NCBI GenBank assembly: GCA_964363305.1
Contig: CAYIHX010000010.1
Span: 1-64,000, forward strand
DNA from: CAYIHX01 sp964363305
Lineage (GTDB): Bacteria > Bdellovibrionota > UBA1018
Length of the DNA: 64,000 nucleotides
Reading direction: 5' to 3'
A program made the position numbers and the translations under genes. Below are positions 34,984 through 43,454 of this stretch, piece after piece. Numbering within the stretch: position 1 is the stretch's first letter; each line of letters opens with the position of its first letter. Under the pieces are notes generated by a model. That model made no database searches and had not been told where the DNA came from. It was given only the letters and a program-made list of their open reading frames with translations.

Positions 34984-35745
34984 CTACAGAGAGAAATTCT
35001 CACCAAGATAGGTATCGCGAGCGGTTTGACTGTTCGCGATTTCCTGGGGAGTTCCATGTTCTACTATTTTACCATCGCTGAGCAAATATCCAACGTCACA
35101 AATTTCTAATGTTTCTCGGACGTTATGATCTGTGATGAGAATTCCGATCTGCCGTTTCTTTAAAATTCGGATCATATTCTGGATGTCATCGACGGCCTTG
35201 GGGTCGATGCCGGCGAAGGGCTCGTCGAGGAGGAGGAAAACCGGGTTGAGCGCGAGGGCCCGTGCCACCTCTACGCGCCGCCGCTCGCCCCCCGAAAGAG
35301 TGAAAGCCTTTTGTTTCGCGACATGAGTGAGTCGAAATTCCTCAAGAAGGAAGTCGAGCCGCTCTTTTCTGATCTTTTCGTTGAGGTCGAGCGTTTCGAG
35401 AACGGCGCGCACATTTTCTTCCACGGTCAATTTTCTGAAAACGGAGGCTTCCTGGGGAAGATAGGCAATCCCTTGGCGGGCCCGTTCATGCATTTTCCAT
35501 TGGGCGATGTCCGTTCCGTCAAAAAGAACCCGCCCCTGGTCCGCGCGCACCAGACCGATGACCATGTAGAAAGAGGTCGTTTTGCCCGCGCCGTTAGGCC
35601 CGAGTAGGCCGACGACCTGCCCGCTTTTGACTTCAAACGAGACTCCGCGGACGACCGTTCGGCCCTTGTAGGCCTTGACCAAATCCTCCGCCTTAAGCAG
35701 GCGCTCGCTTGAACTGTTACTTGTTTTCACCGCTGCTGAAGGCAT
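34984..35745 (-). CDS. lptB: LPS export ABC ATPase LptB
   Basis: A 253-residue ATPase: Walker A LLGPNGAGKTTSFYMV, signature LSGGERRRVEVARAL, Walker B FLLLDEPFAGIDP, and the LptB hallmark DHNVRETLEICD. It powers LptFG extraction of LPS from the inner membrane. A 13-residue Ser/Lys lead precedes the domain, so GTG at 35730 is a possible start. It overlaps the LptC-LptA gene upstream. Confidence 0.95.
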   Translation of the reverse strand: MPSAAVKTSNSSSERLLKAEDLVKAYKGRTVVRGVSFEVKSGQVVGLLGPNGAGKTTSFYMVIGLVRADQGRVLFDGTDIAQWKMHERARQGIAYLPQEASVFRKLTVEENVRAVLETLDLNEKIRKERLDFLLEEFRLTHVAKQKAFTLSGGERRRVEVARALALNPVFLLLDEPFAGIDPKAVDDIQNMIRILKKRQIGILITDHNVRETLEICDVGYLLSDGKIVEHGTPQEIANSQTARDTYLGENFSL

Positions 35746-36913
35746 TTCCGTGTTCGACCTCGACGATTCCCGTGTCCCGATGCATGAGGATCACGTCTCC
35801 CACTAGCGTATCACTGTCCTGGTAGACTTGGGGAAACTGAGTGAGGATCACGAGTTCCTTCTTCGAGTCGAAGTCGGCTCTCCCTCCTGTGCCGTACTGG
35901 AGCGATTTGGCTTCAGTCGATGTCTCTCTGATGAGCACGTCCTCCCAGGCCGTCAGGTAGTGGACCACGTCGGTGAAGTCGCCGTAGCTGAGGTCGGCTC
36001 TTCTCGATTTCGCGAAGAGATCCGGCTGGGTGATTTTCACGAATTTTTCGGCCAAGGGCCGACTGGCATACATCGTAAAATGGGCAATATTGGTATTGCG
36101 GTCGATTACGCACTGGTCCGAGCGAATCTCGGTGGAGCTTTGGACTCCTTTGTTTGTGGCGTCCCTTTTCTTCGCTTGCCTCATGATGGCTTTCACATTT
36201 TTGGGAAGCAGCACGTGATTATCGTTCATGGGATAGTCCATGCCTAGGCTGTCGAATTCGAGGGTTTGATCGCTTTCGCCGTCTTCATCGCCTTCCCCAT
36301 GTACCCAGTATTTTTCTGGGATCTGAACTCGCCGGGGCCCGGGGCGATAACGGAGGTATTCGCTCTTTGTTGAAAACCCATCGGGGAACTGCGTGACGAC
36401 ATCGCCATAGATCTCCAGATCGCGGTCATCGAGAAAATATTTGGCCTCTTTTCCGGTCACGATCGTGGGTTCTGAGTCAGGGTTGAAAAGGTAGGCGGTG
36501 ATTTTTCTTGAGTGCATTACTCTCAAGCTGTTGAACATATAGGCTTTTTCAGCCACCAGTCGCCATTGTCGTACGCCCCCTTGGGCTGAGACGTATTCAA
36601 ACTTTTCAACGGTGTACTCGGGAATCTGGTCCTTCGGGATACCGGGGGCGAGGACTTCCTCCTGGGCGTTGGGTTTCAACTCTTCAGGATCGATTTGACC
36701 CGCTACAAAGGGCTTTTCGAGTGTCGACGGCATGAGGGCGACCCCTTGAATGACGACAAAGAGGGCCACCAGAGCGATCAGGATCGCACGAAAACGGAGT
36801 CGGGCTGGACGAGGGTGGGCTGAAACGGGTTCCACAGTAGTTCTGAGCCTATCTGAGTCTTCTTTCGGTGGCCACCGAGGAGCGCCGGATACGGGGTAGA
36901 ATAGCCGTCCCAT
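35717..36913 (-). CDS. LptC-LptA-like fusion protein
   Basis: A protein of about 398 residues with one N-terminal helix (ILIALVALFVVIQGVALM), then an LptC-like beta domain (WRLVAEKAYMFNSL, GKEAKYFLDDRDLEIYGDV), and a second OstA/LptA-like domain at the C-terminus (GGRADFDSKKELVILTQFPQ, VGDVILMHRDTGIVEVE). LptC and LptA are normally separate proteins forming the periplasmic LPS bridge. No separate lptA lies next to lptB. The start is uncertain: ATG 36913 is used; GTG 36835 would keep the helix. Confidence 0.8.
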   Translation of the reverse strand: MGRLFYPVSGAPRWPPKEDSDRLRTTVEPVSAHPRPARLRFRAILIALVALFVVIQGVALMPSTLEKPFVAGQIDPEELKPNAQEEVLAPGIPKDQIPEYTVEKFEYVSAQGGVRQWRLVAEKAYMFNSLRVMHSRKITAYLFNPDSEPTIVTGKEAKYFLDDRDLEIYGDVVTQFPDGFSTKSEYLRYRPGPRRVQIPEKYWVHGEGDEDGESDQTLEFDSLGMDYPMNDNHVLLPKNVKAIMRQAKKRDATNKGVQSSTEIRSDQCVIDRNTNIAHFTMYASRPLAEKFVKITQPDLFAKSRRADLSYGDFTDVVHYLTAWEDVLIRETSTEAKSLQYGTGGRADFDSKKELVILTQFPQVYQDSDTLVGDVILMHRDTGIVEVEHGNAFSSGENK

Positions 36914-36938
36914 CTGGGTTAATGTCGCGCCTACCCAT

Positions 36939-38015
36939 ATGGACATCCTCCAGTTCGAAGAACGAAAACGCGATCACCTTCGTCACGCTCTTGATTCAGC
37001 CAATCAGGCGGATGGGGCTGGTAGCCTCGATCGCATCCGCCTCGTGCACGAAGCCCTTCCCGATCTGGATCTCGAGGAGGTCAGTCTTTCGTCCCAGTGC
37101 TTGGGTAGTTCGAGCGAGACGCCCTTTTTTATCGCGGCGATGACGGCCGGACATGCTGATGCGCCTCGCCTGAACCGCCAGTTGGCATTGGCCTGCTCAC
37201 GTCGTGGATGGGCAATGGGCGTCGGGTCCCAGCGTCGGGAGCTAGAGTCTTTTGAGCTGACCCTGGGGAGTGACGGGGGGGATCGCTGGTCGAAACTTCG
37301 TGCGGAAGCGCCCGCTCTTCGACTCTACGCTAACATCGGTTTGTCTCAGCTTCCTCGTGCACGGCTGGAGAATCTCCAAAGGCTGGTTGGCGAGATGGAT
37401 GCGACGGCCCTCGTTGTTCACGCGAACGCCTTGCAGGAAGGGTTGCAACGGGAGGGTACTCCACAATTCGGAGGAAGTATCGACGCACTGGCCCGTTTAT
37501 GCGAGGGAATGAAGATCCCCGTTATTTTGAAAGAAACAGGCTGCGGCTTTTCGGAAGGCTCGGTGCGTCGCGTTGCCTGTCTGGGTCTTGCGGCCATCGA
37601 CGTGAGCGGACTGGGCGGCACTCACTGGGGACGAATCGAGGGGGCTCGCGCCGGTGAGGTCGACGCCCTGGGGCGCCGCCTGACTCGTGCCGCTCAGGTG
37701 TTTAAAGATTGGGGCATCTCGACCGTGCAGTCGGTTCTGAATGCTCGAAAAGTATTGGGGTCCGGTCCGGTCGAGACCTGGGCCTCGGGTGGAGTACGTA
37801 GCGGTCTCGACGCGGCTAAACTCATGGCCCTCGGGGCTTTCCAGGTCGGGTTTGCCAAACCCGCGCTTGAGGCGGCACAGCTCGGCGACGAGGGTCTCGA
37901 TGAATGGATGGAGCAAATCGAGTTTGAGACGCGGCTCGCGATGTTTTGTTCTGGTATGAAATCGACAGCGCAGCTTCGAGGACGGGAGACGGTATGGACG
38001 AAACACGCACCATGA
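36939..38015 (+). CDS. fni: Type 2 isopentenyl-diphosphate delta-isomerase
   Basis: A 358-residue FMN-dependent isomerase converting IPP to DMAPP. Motifs: the start RKRDHLRHAL, TAGHADAPRLNRQLA, GSQRREL, HANALQE, LKETGCGFS, GLGGTHWGRIEGAR and GGVRSGLDAAKLMALGA. It heads the mevalonate cluster and diverges from the lpt gene with a very short gap (about 25 nt), so promoters must lie within coding sequence. The hmgR start lies 22 nt inside its 3' end. Confidence 0.93.
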   Translation: MDILQFEERKRDHLRHALDSANQADGAGSLDRIRLVHEALPDLDLEEVSLSSQCLGSSSETPFFIAAMTAGHADAPRLNRQLALACSRRGWAMGVGSQRRELESFELTLGSDGGDRWSKLRAEAPALRLYANIGLSQLPRARLENLQRLVGEMDATALVVHANALQEGLQREGTPQFGGSIDALARLCEGMKIPVILKETGCGFSEGSVRRVACLGLAAIDVSGLGGTHWGRIEGARAGEVDALGRRLTRAAQVFKDWGISTVQSVLNARKVLGSGPVETWASGGVRSGLDAAKLMALGAFQVGFAKPALEAAQLGDEGLDEWMEQIEFETRLAMFCSGMKSTAQLRGRETVWTKHAP

Positions 38016-39301
38016 TGGAAGGTTTTCATCGTCTTTCGAGAGAGGAGCGCTTGAGACGAGTTCAGGCGATCGCGGGGCTGTCGAGCCACGAGGCCGATAT
38101 TCTTTCTGGGGCGATTCCCACTCCGCCTGAGGTGGCCGAGCATCTCATCGAGAACGTGGTCGGCTATTTTTCCATCCCGCTCGGCGTGGCGACGAACTTC
38201 AACATCGATGGTCGTGATCTCCTCATTCCGATGGCGGTTGAGGAATCTTCGATCATCGCGGCCGCCAGCGCCAATGCGAAGTGGGTGCGCCAGGAGGGCA
38301 GCATCGTCACCTATATGAAGGGCAATCTGATCATCGGGCAGATTCAGCTTCCGACGGTGCTCAACGTCCCGCGAGCCCGGCACCTTTTGCATTTTCATCG
38401 AGACGAGTTGATGAAGCTCGCCGATTCGGTTCAGCCCGGCCTGGTGGCCCGCGGAGGTGGGGTGCGTGATATCGCGATTCGTGAAATTCAGCGTCCGCAG
38501 GGCACGGGTACTATGCTCGTGATTCACGTGCTGTGTGATCCCTGCGATGCCATGGGCGCGAATCTGATCAATCAGGTTTGCGAAGTGCTCAAGCCGCGCA
38601 TTGAGGAGCTGACTTCAGAGAAGGTGGGCCTGTGCATCCTGTCCAACCTGGTCGATACGAAGCTGGCTGTAGCTGAGTTGGTGATTCGTGACATCCAGCC
38701 GCAGTTAGGGCGGGGTATTGAGGAAGCGACTGCTTTTGCCAAGCTCGATCCGTATCGGGCAGCGACGCACAACAAAGGCGTCTTGAACGGGATTGATCCC
38801 ATTCTGATCGCTACCGGCAATGATTGGCGCGCGGTAGAGGCGGGTGTTCATGCCTATGCTGCGCGCTCTGGGACGTATCAGCCCGTGACGGAATGGCGGA
38901 TGGAAGGCTCGGATCTGCGGGGTCGGATCGAGGTTCCGATGGCGGTTGGAACGGTCGGTGGCGTGACGCGATTGCACCCCACCGCGCGAGTGGCGTTGAA
39001 GATTCTAGGAATCGAGCATGCGGAAGATCTTGCTCGCATTTGCGCCGCGGTCGGCCTGGTGCAGAATTTAGCGGCGCTGAAGGCGCTTTCGACCGTGGGG
39101 ATCGTCAGGGGGCACATGGCGCTTCATGCCGCGAATCTCGCCATAGCGGCCGGCGCCGAGACGCATGAGGTGCCGGAGGTTCGGGCTCGTTTGGCCGAAG
39201 TGCTTAAAACTGAGAAGACCATCAGTTTGACCCGTGCGCGACAGATTCTTGAGGCGCTTCGCTTCGAAGGGAAGAAGAGTGGGCTCGGTGTTGGAAATTA
39301 G
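37994..39301 (+). CDS. Hydroxymethylglutaryl-CoA reductase, class II
   Basis: A 435-residue class II HMG-CoA reductase making mevalonate. It carries ENVVGYFSIPLGVATNF, the catalytic Glu in MAVEESSIIAAAS, DAMGANLINQ, the Lys in HNKGVLNGIDP, the Asp in ATGNDWRAVEAG, GTVGGVTRLHP, and the His in GHMALHAANL. The length and motifs match the bacterial type rather than the eukaryotic enzyme. The ATG at 37994 is chosen because the family begins near the EGFHRLSREERL segment. Confidence 0.95.
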   Translation: MDETRTMMEGFHRLSREERLRRVQAIAGLSSHEADILSGAIPTPPEVAEHLIENVVGYFSIPLGVATNFNIDGRDLLIPMAVEESSIIAAASANAKWVRQEGSIVTYMKGNLIIGQIQLPTVLNVPRARHLLHFHRDELMKLADSVQPGLVARGGGVRDIAIREIQRPQGTGTMLVIHVLCDPCDAMGANLINQVCEVLKPRIEELTSEKVGLCILSNLVDTKLAVAELVIRDIQPQLGRGIEEATAFAKLDPYRAATHNKGVLNGIDPILIATGNDWRAVEAGVHAYAARSGTYQPVTEWRMEGSDLRGRIEVPMAVGTVGGVTRLHPTARVALKILGIEHAEDLARICAAVGLVQNLAALKALSTVGIVRGHMALHAANLAIAAGAETHEVPEVRARLAEVLKTEKTISLTRARQILEALRFEGKKSGLGVGN

Positions 39302-40205
39302 CATTCCCGGAAAAATATTTCTTCTCGGGGAGTACGCGGTGCTTGGGGGCTCGCCCGCCTGGGTTGCCGCGCTTGGACCTCGGTTCTCGCTCCGGGCGGA
39401 AAAGGCCGAAGAGTGGGAGTTTCCGTTCTCTTCGCAATCGCCAGCGGGGCGTCTGCTTCAGGCGTGGAAGGAACAGGGAGAAATCGGGCCTTTTCGTTTC
39501 GCGTTCCGGGACGCGCACGGCGGAGCCGGTGGCTTCGGCGGTTCGACGGCGGAGTTCGCTCTCGCCTACGTGGCTGAAAAATTGATTTCTAGGGAGGCTC
39601 AAACAGGGTCATTTGATGCGATCGCGCTCCCTACATGGAAAAAATACCGCGAGGTGACGGGTCGCGATCCAGGCATCGCGCCGAGTGGGGCTGATTTGCT
39701 CGTTCAGCTTCTCGGTGGTGTTCAGAGGGTGCGGGTGGATCGGACGGGCGAGGCGCATGTATCGCCAATTCACGATCAGTTGCCGCTCGAGCGGTTTGTG
39801 ATTTTGAGTGCGGCCGGAGTTCCAGGCAGGAAAGTGACCACCCACGCTCATCTCGCTTCATTTGAGGGGGGGACCCAGTTTCATCGGGATTTGGAGCAGA
39901 TTGTCGCTGATGCGGAGATGGCGCTTCACGCCGGAGACGTGATCGCGCTCGGTGCGAGTTTGACGAGGTACGCGGAAGTGCTTGGCGAACTTGGACTGGA
40001 GGCGCCGGCCGCGCGAGAGGAGCGCGAGCGGTTCACGCGTCTGCCGGGGGTCTTGGGTTACAAAGGGTGCGGCGCTTTGCTTTCGGATGCGGCGGTGGCG
40101 CTAGTCAGTGATGATGTCGCCGCGAGCGGCCTCATTCAGGCGGCCTCGGCGCGCGGGCTTCGTTTGGTCACTCAGGGCTTGAAGGTCGAACCGGGGGTTC
40201 GATGA
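39288..40205 (+). CDS. GHMP kinase, probable phosphomevalonate kinase
   Basis: A kinase of about 305 residues. The entry motif ISIPGKIFLLGEYAVLGG and the loop GGFGGSTAEFALAYV resemble phosphomevalonate kinases, which have GEYAV where mevalonate kinases have GEHxV. Since a clear mevalonate kinase lies 2.6 kb downstream and MvaD follows directly, the phosphomevalonate step is the best fit. The start is GTG 39288, with GTG 39279 and TTG 39291 as alternatives. It overlaps hmgR and is joined to mvaD by ATGA. Confidence 0.82.
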   Translation: MLEISIPGKIFLLGEYAVLGGSPAWVAALGPRFSLRAEKAEEWEFPFSSQSPAGRLLQAWKEQGEIGPFRFAFRDAHGGAGGFGGSTAEFALAYVAEKLISREAQTGSFDAIALPTWKKYREVTGRDPGIAPSGADLLVQLLGGVQRVRVDRTGEAHVSPIHDQLPLERFVILSAAGVPGRKVTTHAHLASFEGGTQFHRDLEQIVADAEMALHAGDVIALGASLTRYAEVLGELGLEAPAAREERERFTRLPGVLGYKGCGALLSDAAVALVSDDVAASGLIQAASARGLRLVTQGLKVEPGVR

Positions 40206-41269
40206 GCCGGAAAATTTTAGCGCGCGCGTCGGCGAATATCGCGATCGTGAAATACATGGGGAAGGCCGATGCGCGTTTGAACCTCCCCGCGAATGCTTCT
40301 CTTTCGATGACGCTTGATTCGCTTTGCACCGTGGTCGAGCTTCGTGAAGCTTCGACCAACGCCTGGGTGCCCGAGGTGCCCGCGGTTCGGTTGCCTGGCC
40401 TTCTCGTTCCGACTCTCGACGAGAGGGGCGTGAAAAAATTCGAAGCGCATTTTGAACGCGTGCTAAGCGAGGCCCCTGCTATTCTTCGGGCGGCCGGTGT
40501 TCAGCCACAGCCGCCAGAATCGTGGGTGATTCGGTCAGCGAACACCTTTCCGGCCGCCTCGGGCATTGCGTCGAGCGCGTCGGCGTTCGCCGCGCTGACC
40601 TTGGCGGGCGCGGCGGCGTGCGCGGAAAATATCGCTGATCTGGAGGCCGCCTTGGAGCGCGGGCCGGTGTTGAGGCGCGCGCTGGCGCGACTGTCTCGGC
40701 GCGGTTCGGGCAGCTCGTGCCGATCGTTCGAGGGTCCTTGGGTGCGGTGGTCGGGCGAGGAAGCGCGGGGCGTTTTTTCATCGCTTGGCCGGTACGTTGA
40801 TCTGGTTTTGCTCGTGGCGAGCGTGCGCAAGGATGTGTCGTCCTCTGACGCTCATGAGGCGGTGACCAGTTCTCCGCTCTGGTCGGGACGCGCCGAGCGC
40901 GCCAACGCCCGGGTGCGGGATTTAGAAGAAGCCTTGGCGAGCGGCGCGCCTTCGAGGTTGGCGCGGATCGCCTGGGAGGAGTCGTGGGAGATGCACAGCC
41001 TGTTTCACACCTCGTCGCATCCGTTCAGCTACTGGCTGCCGCAGAGTCTCGAGCTCTTGCAGTGGCTCCGACCCGGGGTAGAGGAGGGGTTGGCCCTGCG
41101 CTCGTCCGACGTACCGGTCGTGACGATGGATGCCGGCCCGAACGTGCATCTGCTCGTCCCGGAAGCGCACGCGGCTCGGTGGCGGGCGCGGGTGGCCGAG
41201 CGTTTTCCGGGGCTCGCGGTGCTGGAGGACCGGGCTGGCTCCGGGGCCCGTCTCATTTCTGAGCGCTGA
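40202..41269 (+). CDS. mvaD: Diphosphomevalonate decarboxylase
   Basis: A 355-residue GHMP-fold decarboxylase forming IPP from diphosphomevalonate with ATP. Motifs: SANIAIVKYMGKAD with NLPANASLSMTLDSL, NTFPAASGIASSASAFAAL, RLSRRGSGSSCRSFEG and the catalytic Asp in TMDAGPNVHLL. The usual G of the SGSA(C)RS-GG loop is changed (EGPWVRW). It is last in the four-gene overlapping block; a 13-nt tandem duplication lies just past its stop (41271-41296). Confidence 0.92.
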   Translation: MSRKILARASANIAIVKYMGKADARLNLPANASLSMTLDSLCTVVELREASTNAWVPEVPAVRLPGLLVPTLDERGVKKFEAHFERVLSEAPAILRAAGVQPQPPESWVIRSANTFPAASGIASSASAFAALTLAGAAACAENIADLEAALERGPVLRRALARLSRRGSGSSCRSFEGPWVRWSGEEARGVFSSLGRYVDLVLLVASVRKDVSSSDAHEAVTSSPLWSGRAERANARVRDLEEALASGAPSRLARIAWEESWEMHSLFHTSSHPFSYWLPQSLELLQWLRPGVEEGLALRSSDVPVVTMDAGPNVHLLVPEAHAARWRARVAERFPGLAVLEDRAGSGARLISER

Positions 41270-41335
41270 CTCTGCTCGGCGCCTCTGCTCGGCGCGGGGT
41301 TTCGCCCAATGCGAAATCTGAGCGAAGCACGAAGC

Positions 41336-41822
41336 TTAGAAGAAAATCCCGAAGCGCAGGAGGTTGAAGGTCAGAGTCGGGGTTCCGTTGACCGTGAAAA
41401 TAGTGGAGAAGGACGGCGTCCAAGAGACAAACGAGTTGAGCGCGAACTTCTTGCCGAGGTCGAATCCGGCCGAAAAATTCGTGGTTGTGGTGCTTCCCGA
41501 CGAAAGGAGGGTGAACCCCGCCAAGCCGCGGAGGAAGAAATCGTCGTTCAGGTCCTTGCCGAAATGACTGAGGCCAATCCCGACAAGATTCTGCGTGAGA
41601 ATGGTGTTCGAGCCTGATGAACTATTAACGAACCCAAAAGTACTCTTTAGTCCTACCTGAGCCATCAATTCCGAAAACAGTGACTGTTTCCATGACCTGA
41701 AGAGTGGCTGCCGTCCCTCCCGCAATCTCATGATGAAGAGAGTCGCCATCCTCTTTCGCGTAAGTGGTGGTGGCGGCCAGAAAACAAACGGCAAGAAGAG
41801 CGAGCATACGGTTCAAGTTCAA
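41336..41822 (-). pseudogene. Broken outer-membrane-type gene (one frameshift)
   Basis: The first frame begins at 41822 with a clear signal peptide (MNLNRMLALLAVCFLAATTT, then YAKEDG) and stops at 41625. A second frame, offset by one nucleotide, continues to 41336 with alternating hydrophobic beta-strands (LVGIGLSHFGKDLND, FFLRGLAGFTLLSSG, TTNFSAGFDLGKKF) and ends in Phe, as outer-membrane barrels do. Joining them near 41650 would give about 161 residues. It may be a decayed gene, a sequencing error or two short genes. It splits the mevalonate cluster on the opposite strand. Confidence 0.55.
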
Positions 41823-41870
41823 ACTCTATAGGGCTTTCGGTTTCGTGCAAATAGGCATAACGGTGAAACC

Positions 41871-42677
41871 ATGGGGCAGTGGTCGAGCTTTCAAGTTGAA
41901 GTTCCGGGCAAATGGGTTCTGTGCGGAGAGCACTCCGTTCTGCGCGGTGTGACCGCGATCGCGTTCCCGCATCCTGAGTTTTCGCTTCGGCTCGAATTTC
42001 AAGCCGGGACCTCGGCTCTGCACATTCATGCTCCCGCGGGACCGGTTCGAGAGTTGTTGGAGAGCGCTCTTCGATCCCTGCGCGGATCGGGACGAGTCGT
42101 CGAAGAGCCGCTAGGCGAGCTTCATATCGAAAGCTCAATTCCCGTGGGTGCGGGATTGGGCAGTTCGGCGGCGCTTTGTGTGGCGGTCACAAAGTGGCTC
42201 ACGGATTCACACCGATTGAGTTTCGAGCAACAGTTCGAGTTTGCACGCGAGCTGGAGAATCGCTTTCATGGCCGCTCGAGCGGAATGGACGTCGCCGTCG
42301 TCATGGCCGCCGCGCCCGTGGCTTTCACGATGGGACGGCCGGCTGAGGTCCTTTCCTTCAAGAGCCTCCCCCGATTCACTTTTCATGACACCGGCCTTCG
42401 GGCGCGCACGAGCGAATGTACCGCTCAGGCGGGGGAGGGAGATGAGCTCATGCGGCAAGCGGCGGTCCTGGCCCGCGATGGACTTGAAAACGAGGTGCTC
42501 GACCGGGTGAAACAGGCGATGGATCTTGCCCACCGGGCTTTCGAGGGGTGGGGCTTGGTCCCATCCGAAGCGCAAGAGTTGCGAAAAAAGCTTCTAGCTC
42601 AGGGCGCGTTGTCGGCCCGGCTGACCGGCTCTGGCCGGGGGGGATTTGTCGTTGCCCTGTGGTCAGCCCTGGGTTAA
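41871..42677 (+). CDS. Mevalonate kinase
   Basis: A 268-residue GHMP kinase. The entry motif VPGKWVLCGEHSVLRG with GEHSV, the ATP loop SSIPVGAGLGSSAALCVA, the catalytic ENRFHGRSSGMDVAVV and LTGSGRGGFVVAL match mevalonate kinase. It is shorter than usual (about 300) owing to compact middle segments. It sits 49 nt from the broken gene and is followed by rpsU. With its cluster mates it completes mevalonate to IPP; thiolase and HMG-CoA synthase are not in the window. Confidence 0.9.
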   Translation: MGQWSSFQVEVPGKWVLCGEHSVLRGVTAIAFPHPEFSLRLEFQAGTSALHIHAPAGPVRELLESALRSLRGSGRVVEEPLGELHIESSIPVGAGLGSSAALCVAVTKWLTDSHRLSFEQQFEFARELENRFHGRSSGMDVAVVMAAAPVAFTMGRPAEVLSFKSLPRFTFHDTGLRARTSECTAQAGEGDELMRQAAVLARDGLENEVLDRVKQAMDLAHRAFEGWGLVPSEAQELRKKLLAQGALSARLTGSGRGGFVVALWSALG

Positions 42678-42725
42678 GCCCTACGGTCTTAACTATTCGA
42701 GAGTTTGAGGGGAGGTGAATTTTAT

Positions 42726-42923
42726 ATGCCAGGTATTGTAATCCGAGACGGTGATTCGTTCGAAGCCGCGATCAAGAAGTTCAAGAAGACCTGCGAGAAG
42801 GCAGGGATCCTCGCTGAAGTGCGTAAACGCGAAGCCTACGAAAAGCCCTCGGTCAAACGCAAGAAGAAGGCGATCGCCGCCAAAAAGCGTGGAACCAAGA
42901 AGCCCCGTACTCCTCGCTTCTGA
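42726..42923 (+). CDS. rpsU: 30S ribosomal protein bS21
   Basis: A 65-residue bS21: MPGIVIRDGDSFEAAIKKFK, the KRREAYEKPS-like motif (KREAYEKPS) and a basic tail ending KKPRTPRF. It binds the 30S platform near the anti-Shine-Dalgarno. A strong GGGGAGGTGA site precedes the ATG at 42726. A hairpin in the 3' gap separates it from yqeY. Confidence 0.97.
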   Translation: MPGIVIRDGDSFEAAIKKFKKTCEKAGILAEVRKREAYEKPSVKRKKKAIAAKKRGTKKPRTPRF

Positions 42924-42947
42924 TCCTCGTTGAGTGAAATATTTAGG

Positions 42948-42983
42948 CGCCCGGTTTCAGCAAGCTTTGCCTGAGACCGGGCG
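42948..42983 (+). terminator. Hairpin between rpsU and yqeY
   Basis: A 13-bp stem, CGCCCGGTTTCAG against CTGAGACCGGGCG, with one G-U pair and a 10-nt loop, followed by TTTGTGTTTG. The interrupted T-tract suggests partial termination or attenuation between rpsU and yqeY. Confidence 0.65.
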
Positions 42984-43004
42984 TTTGTGTTTGTATGAGA
43001 GACT

Positions 43005-43454
43005 ATGGCGACCATTAAAGAGCAGCTTTCTGAGAAGATTAAGGCCTCGATGAAGGGCGGAGACAAAGAGACGCTGATGTTTGCGCGTAATCTGCACGCG
43101 GCGATCCGGAAGAAAGAGATCGACGACCGGATCGATCTCGATGATGCCGCCGTCCAGAAGATCATCACCACGCTGCTCAAACAGCGGCAAGACTCGCACG
43201 ATCAGTTCAAGGCGGGCGGTCGTGAAGATTTGGTGGCGAAGGAGCTGGCCGAGATGCAGTTCCTCCTTCAGTACATGCCGAAGCAGATGTCGGAGGCGGA
43301 GATTCGCGAGGTGGTCAGCTGGGCCGTCGCGGAAGCAAAGGCCACCACCGCGAAAGATCTGGGTGCAGTGATGAAGTTGGTGCTCCCCAAGACCCAGGGC
43401 AAGGCGGATGGCAAGCTCGTTAGCCAGCTCGTGAAAGACAAGCTGGGCGGATAG
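43005..43454 (+). CDS. yqeY: GatB/YqeY domain protein
   Basis: A 149-residue YqeY protein: the start IKEQLSEKIKASMKGGDKET, the middle QYMPKQMSEAEIREVV and the end KLVSQLVKDKL. The fold equals the tRNA-binding tail of GatB; the role of the free form is unclear. It commonly sits between rpsU and dnaG. Here its stop abuts a convergent hydrolase gene. Confidence 0.93.
   Translation: MATIKEQLSEKIKASMKGGDKETLMFARNLHAAIRKKEIDDRIDLDDAAVQKIITTLLKQRQDSHDQFKAGGREDLVAKELAEMQFLLQYMPKQMSEAEIREVVSWAVAEAKATTAKDLGAVMKLVLPKTQGKADGKLVSQLVKDKLGG

Noticed and set aside
41271..41335. Hairpin-like GC segment after mvaD
   Set aside because: Only a 13-nt tandem duplication and a weak stem without a T-tract; not enough to call a terminator.
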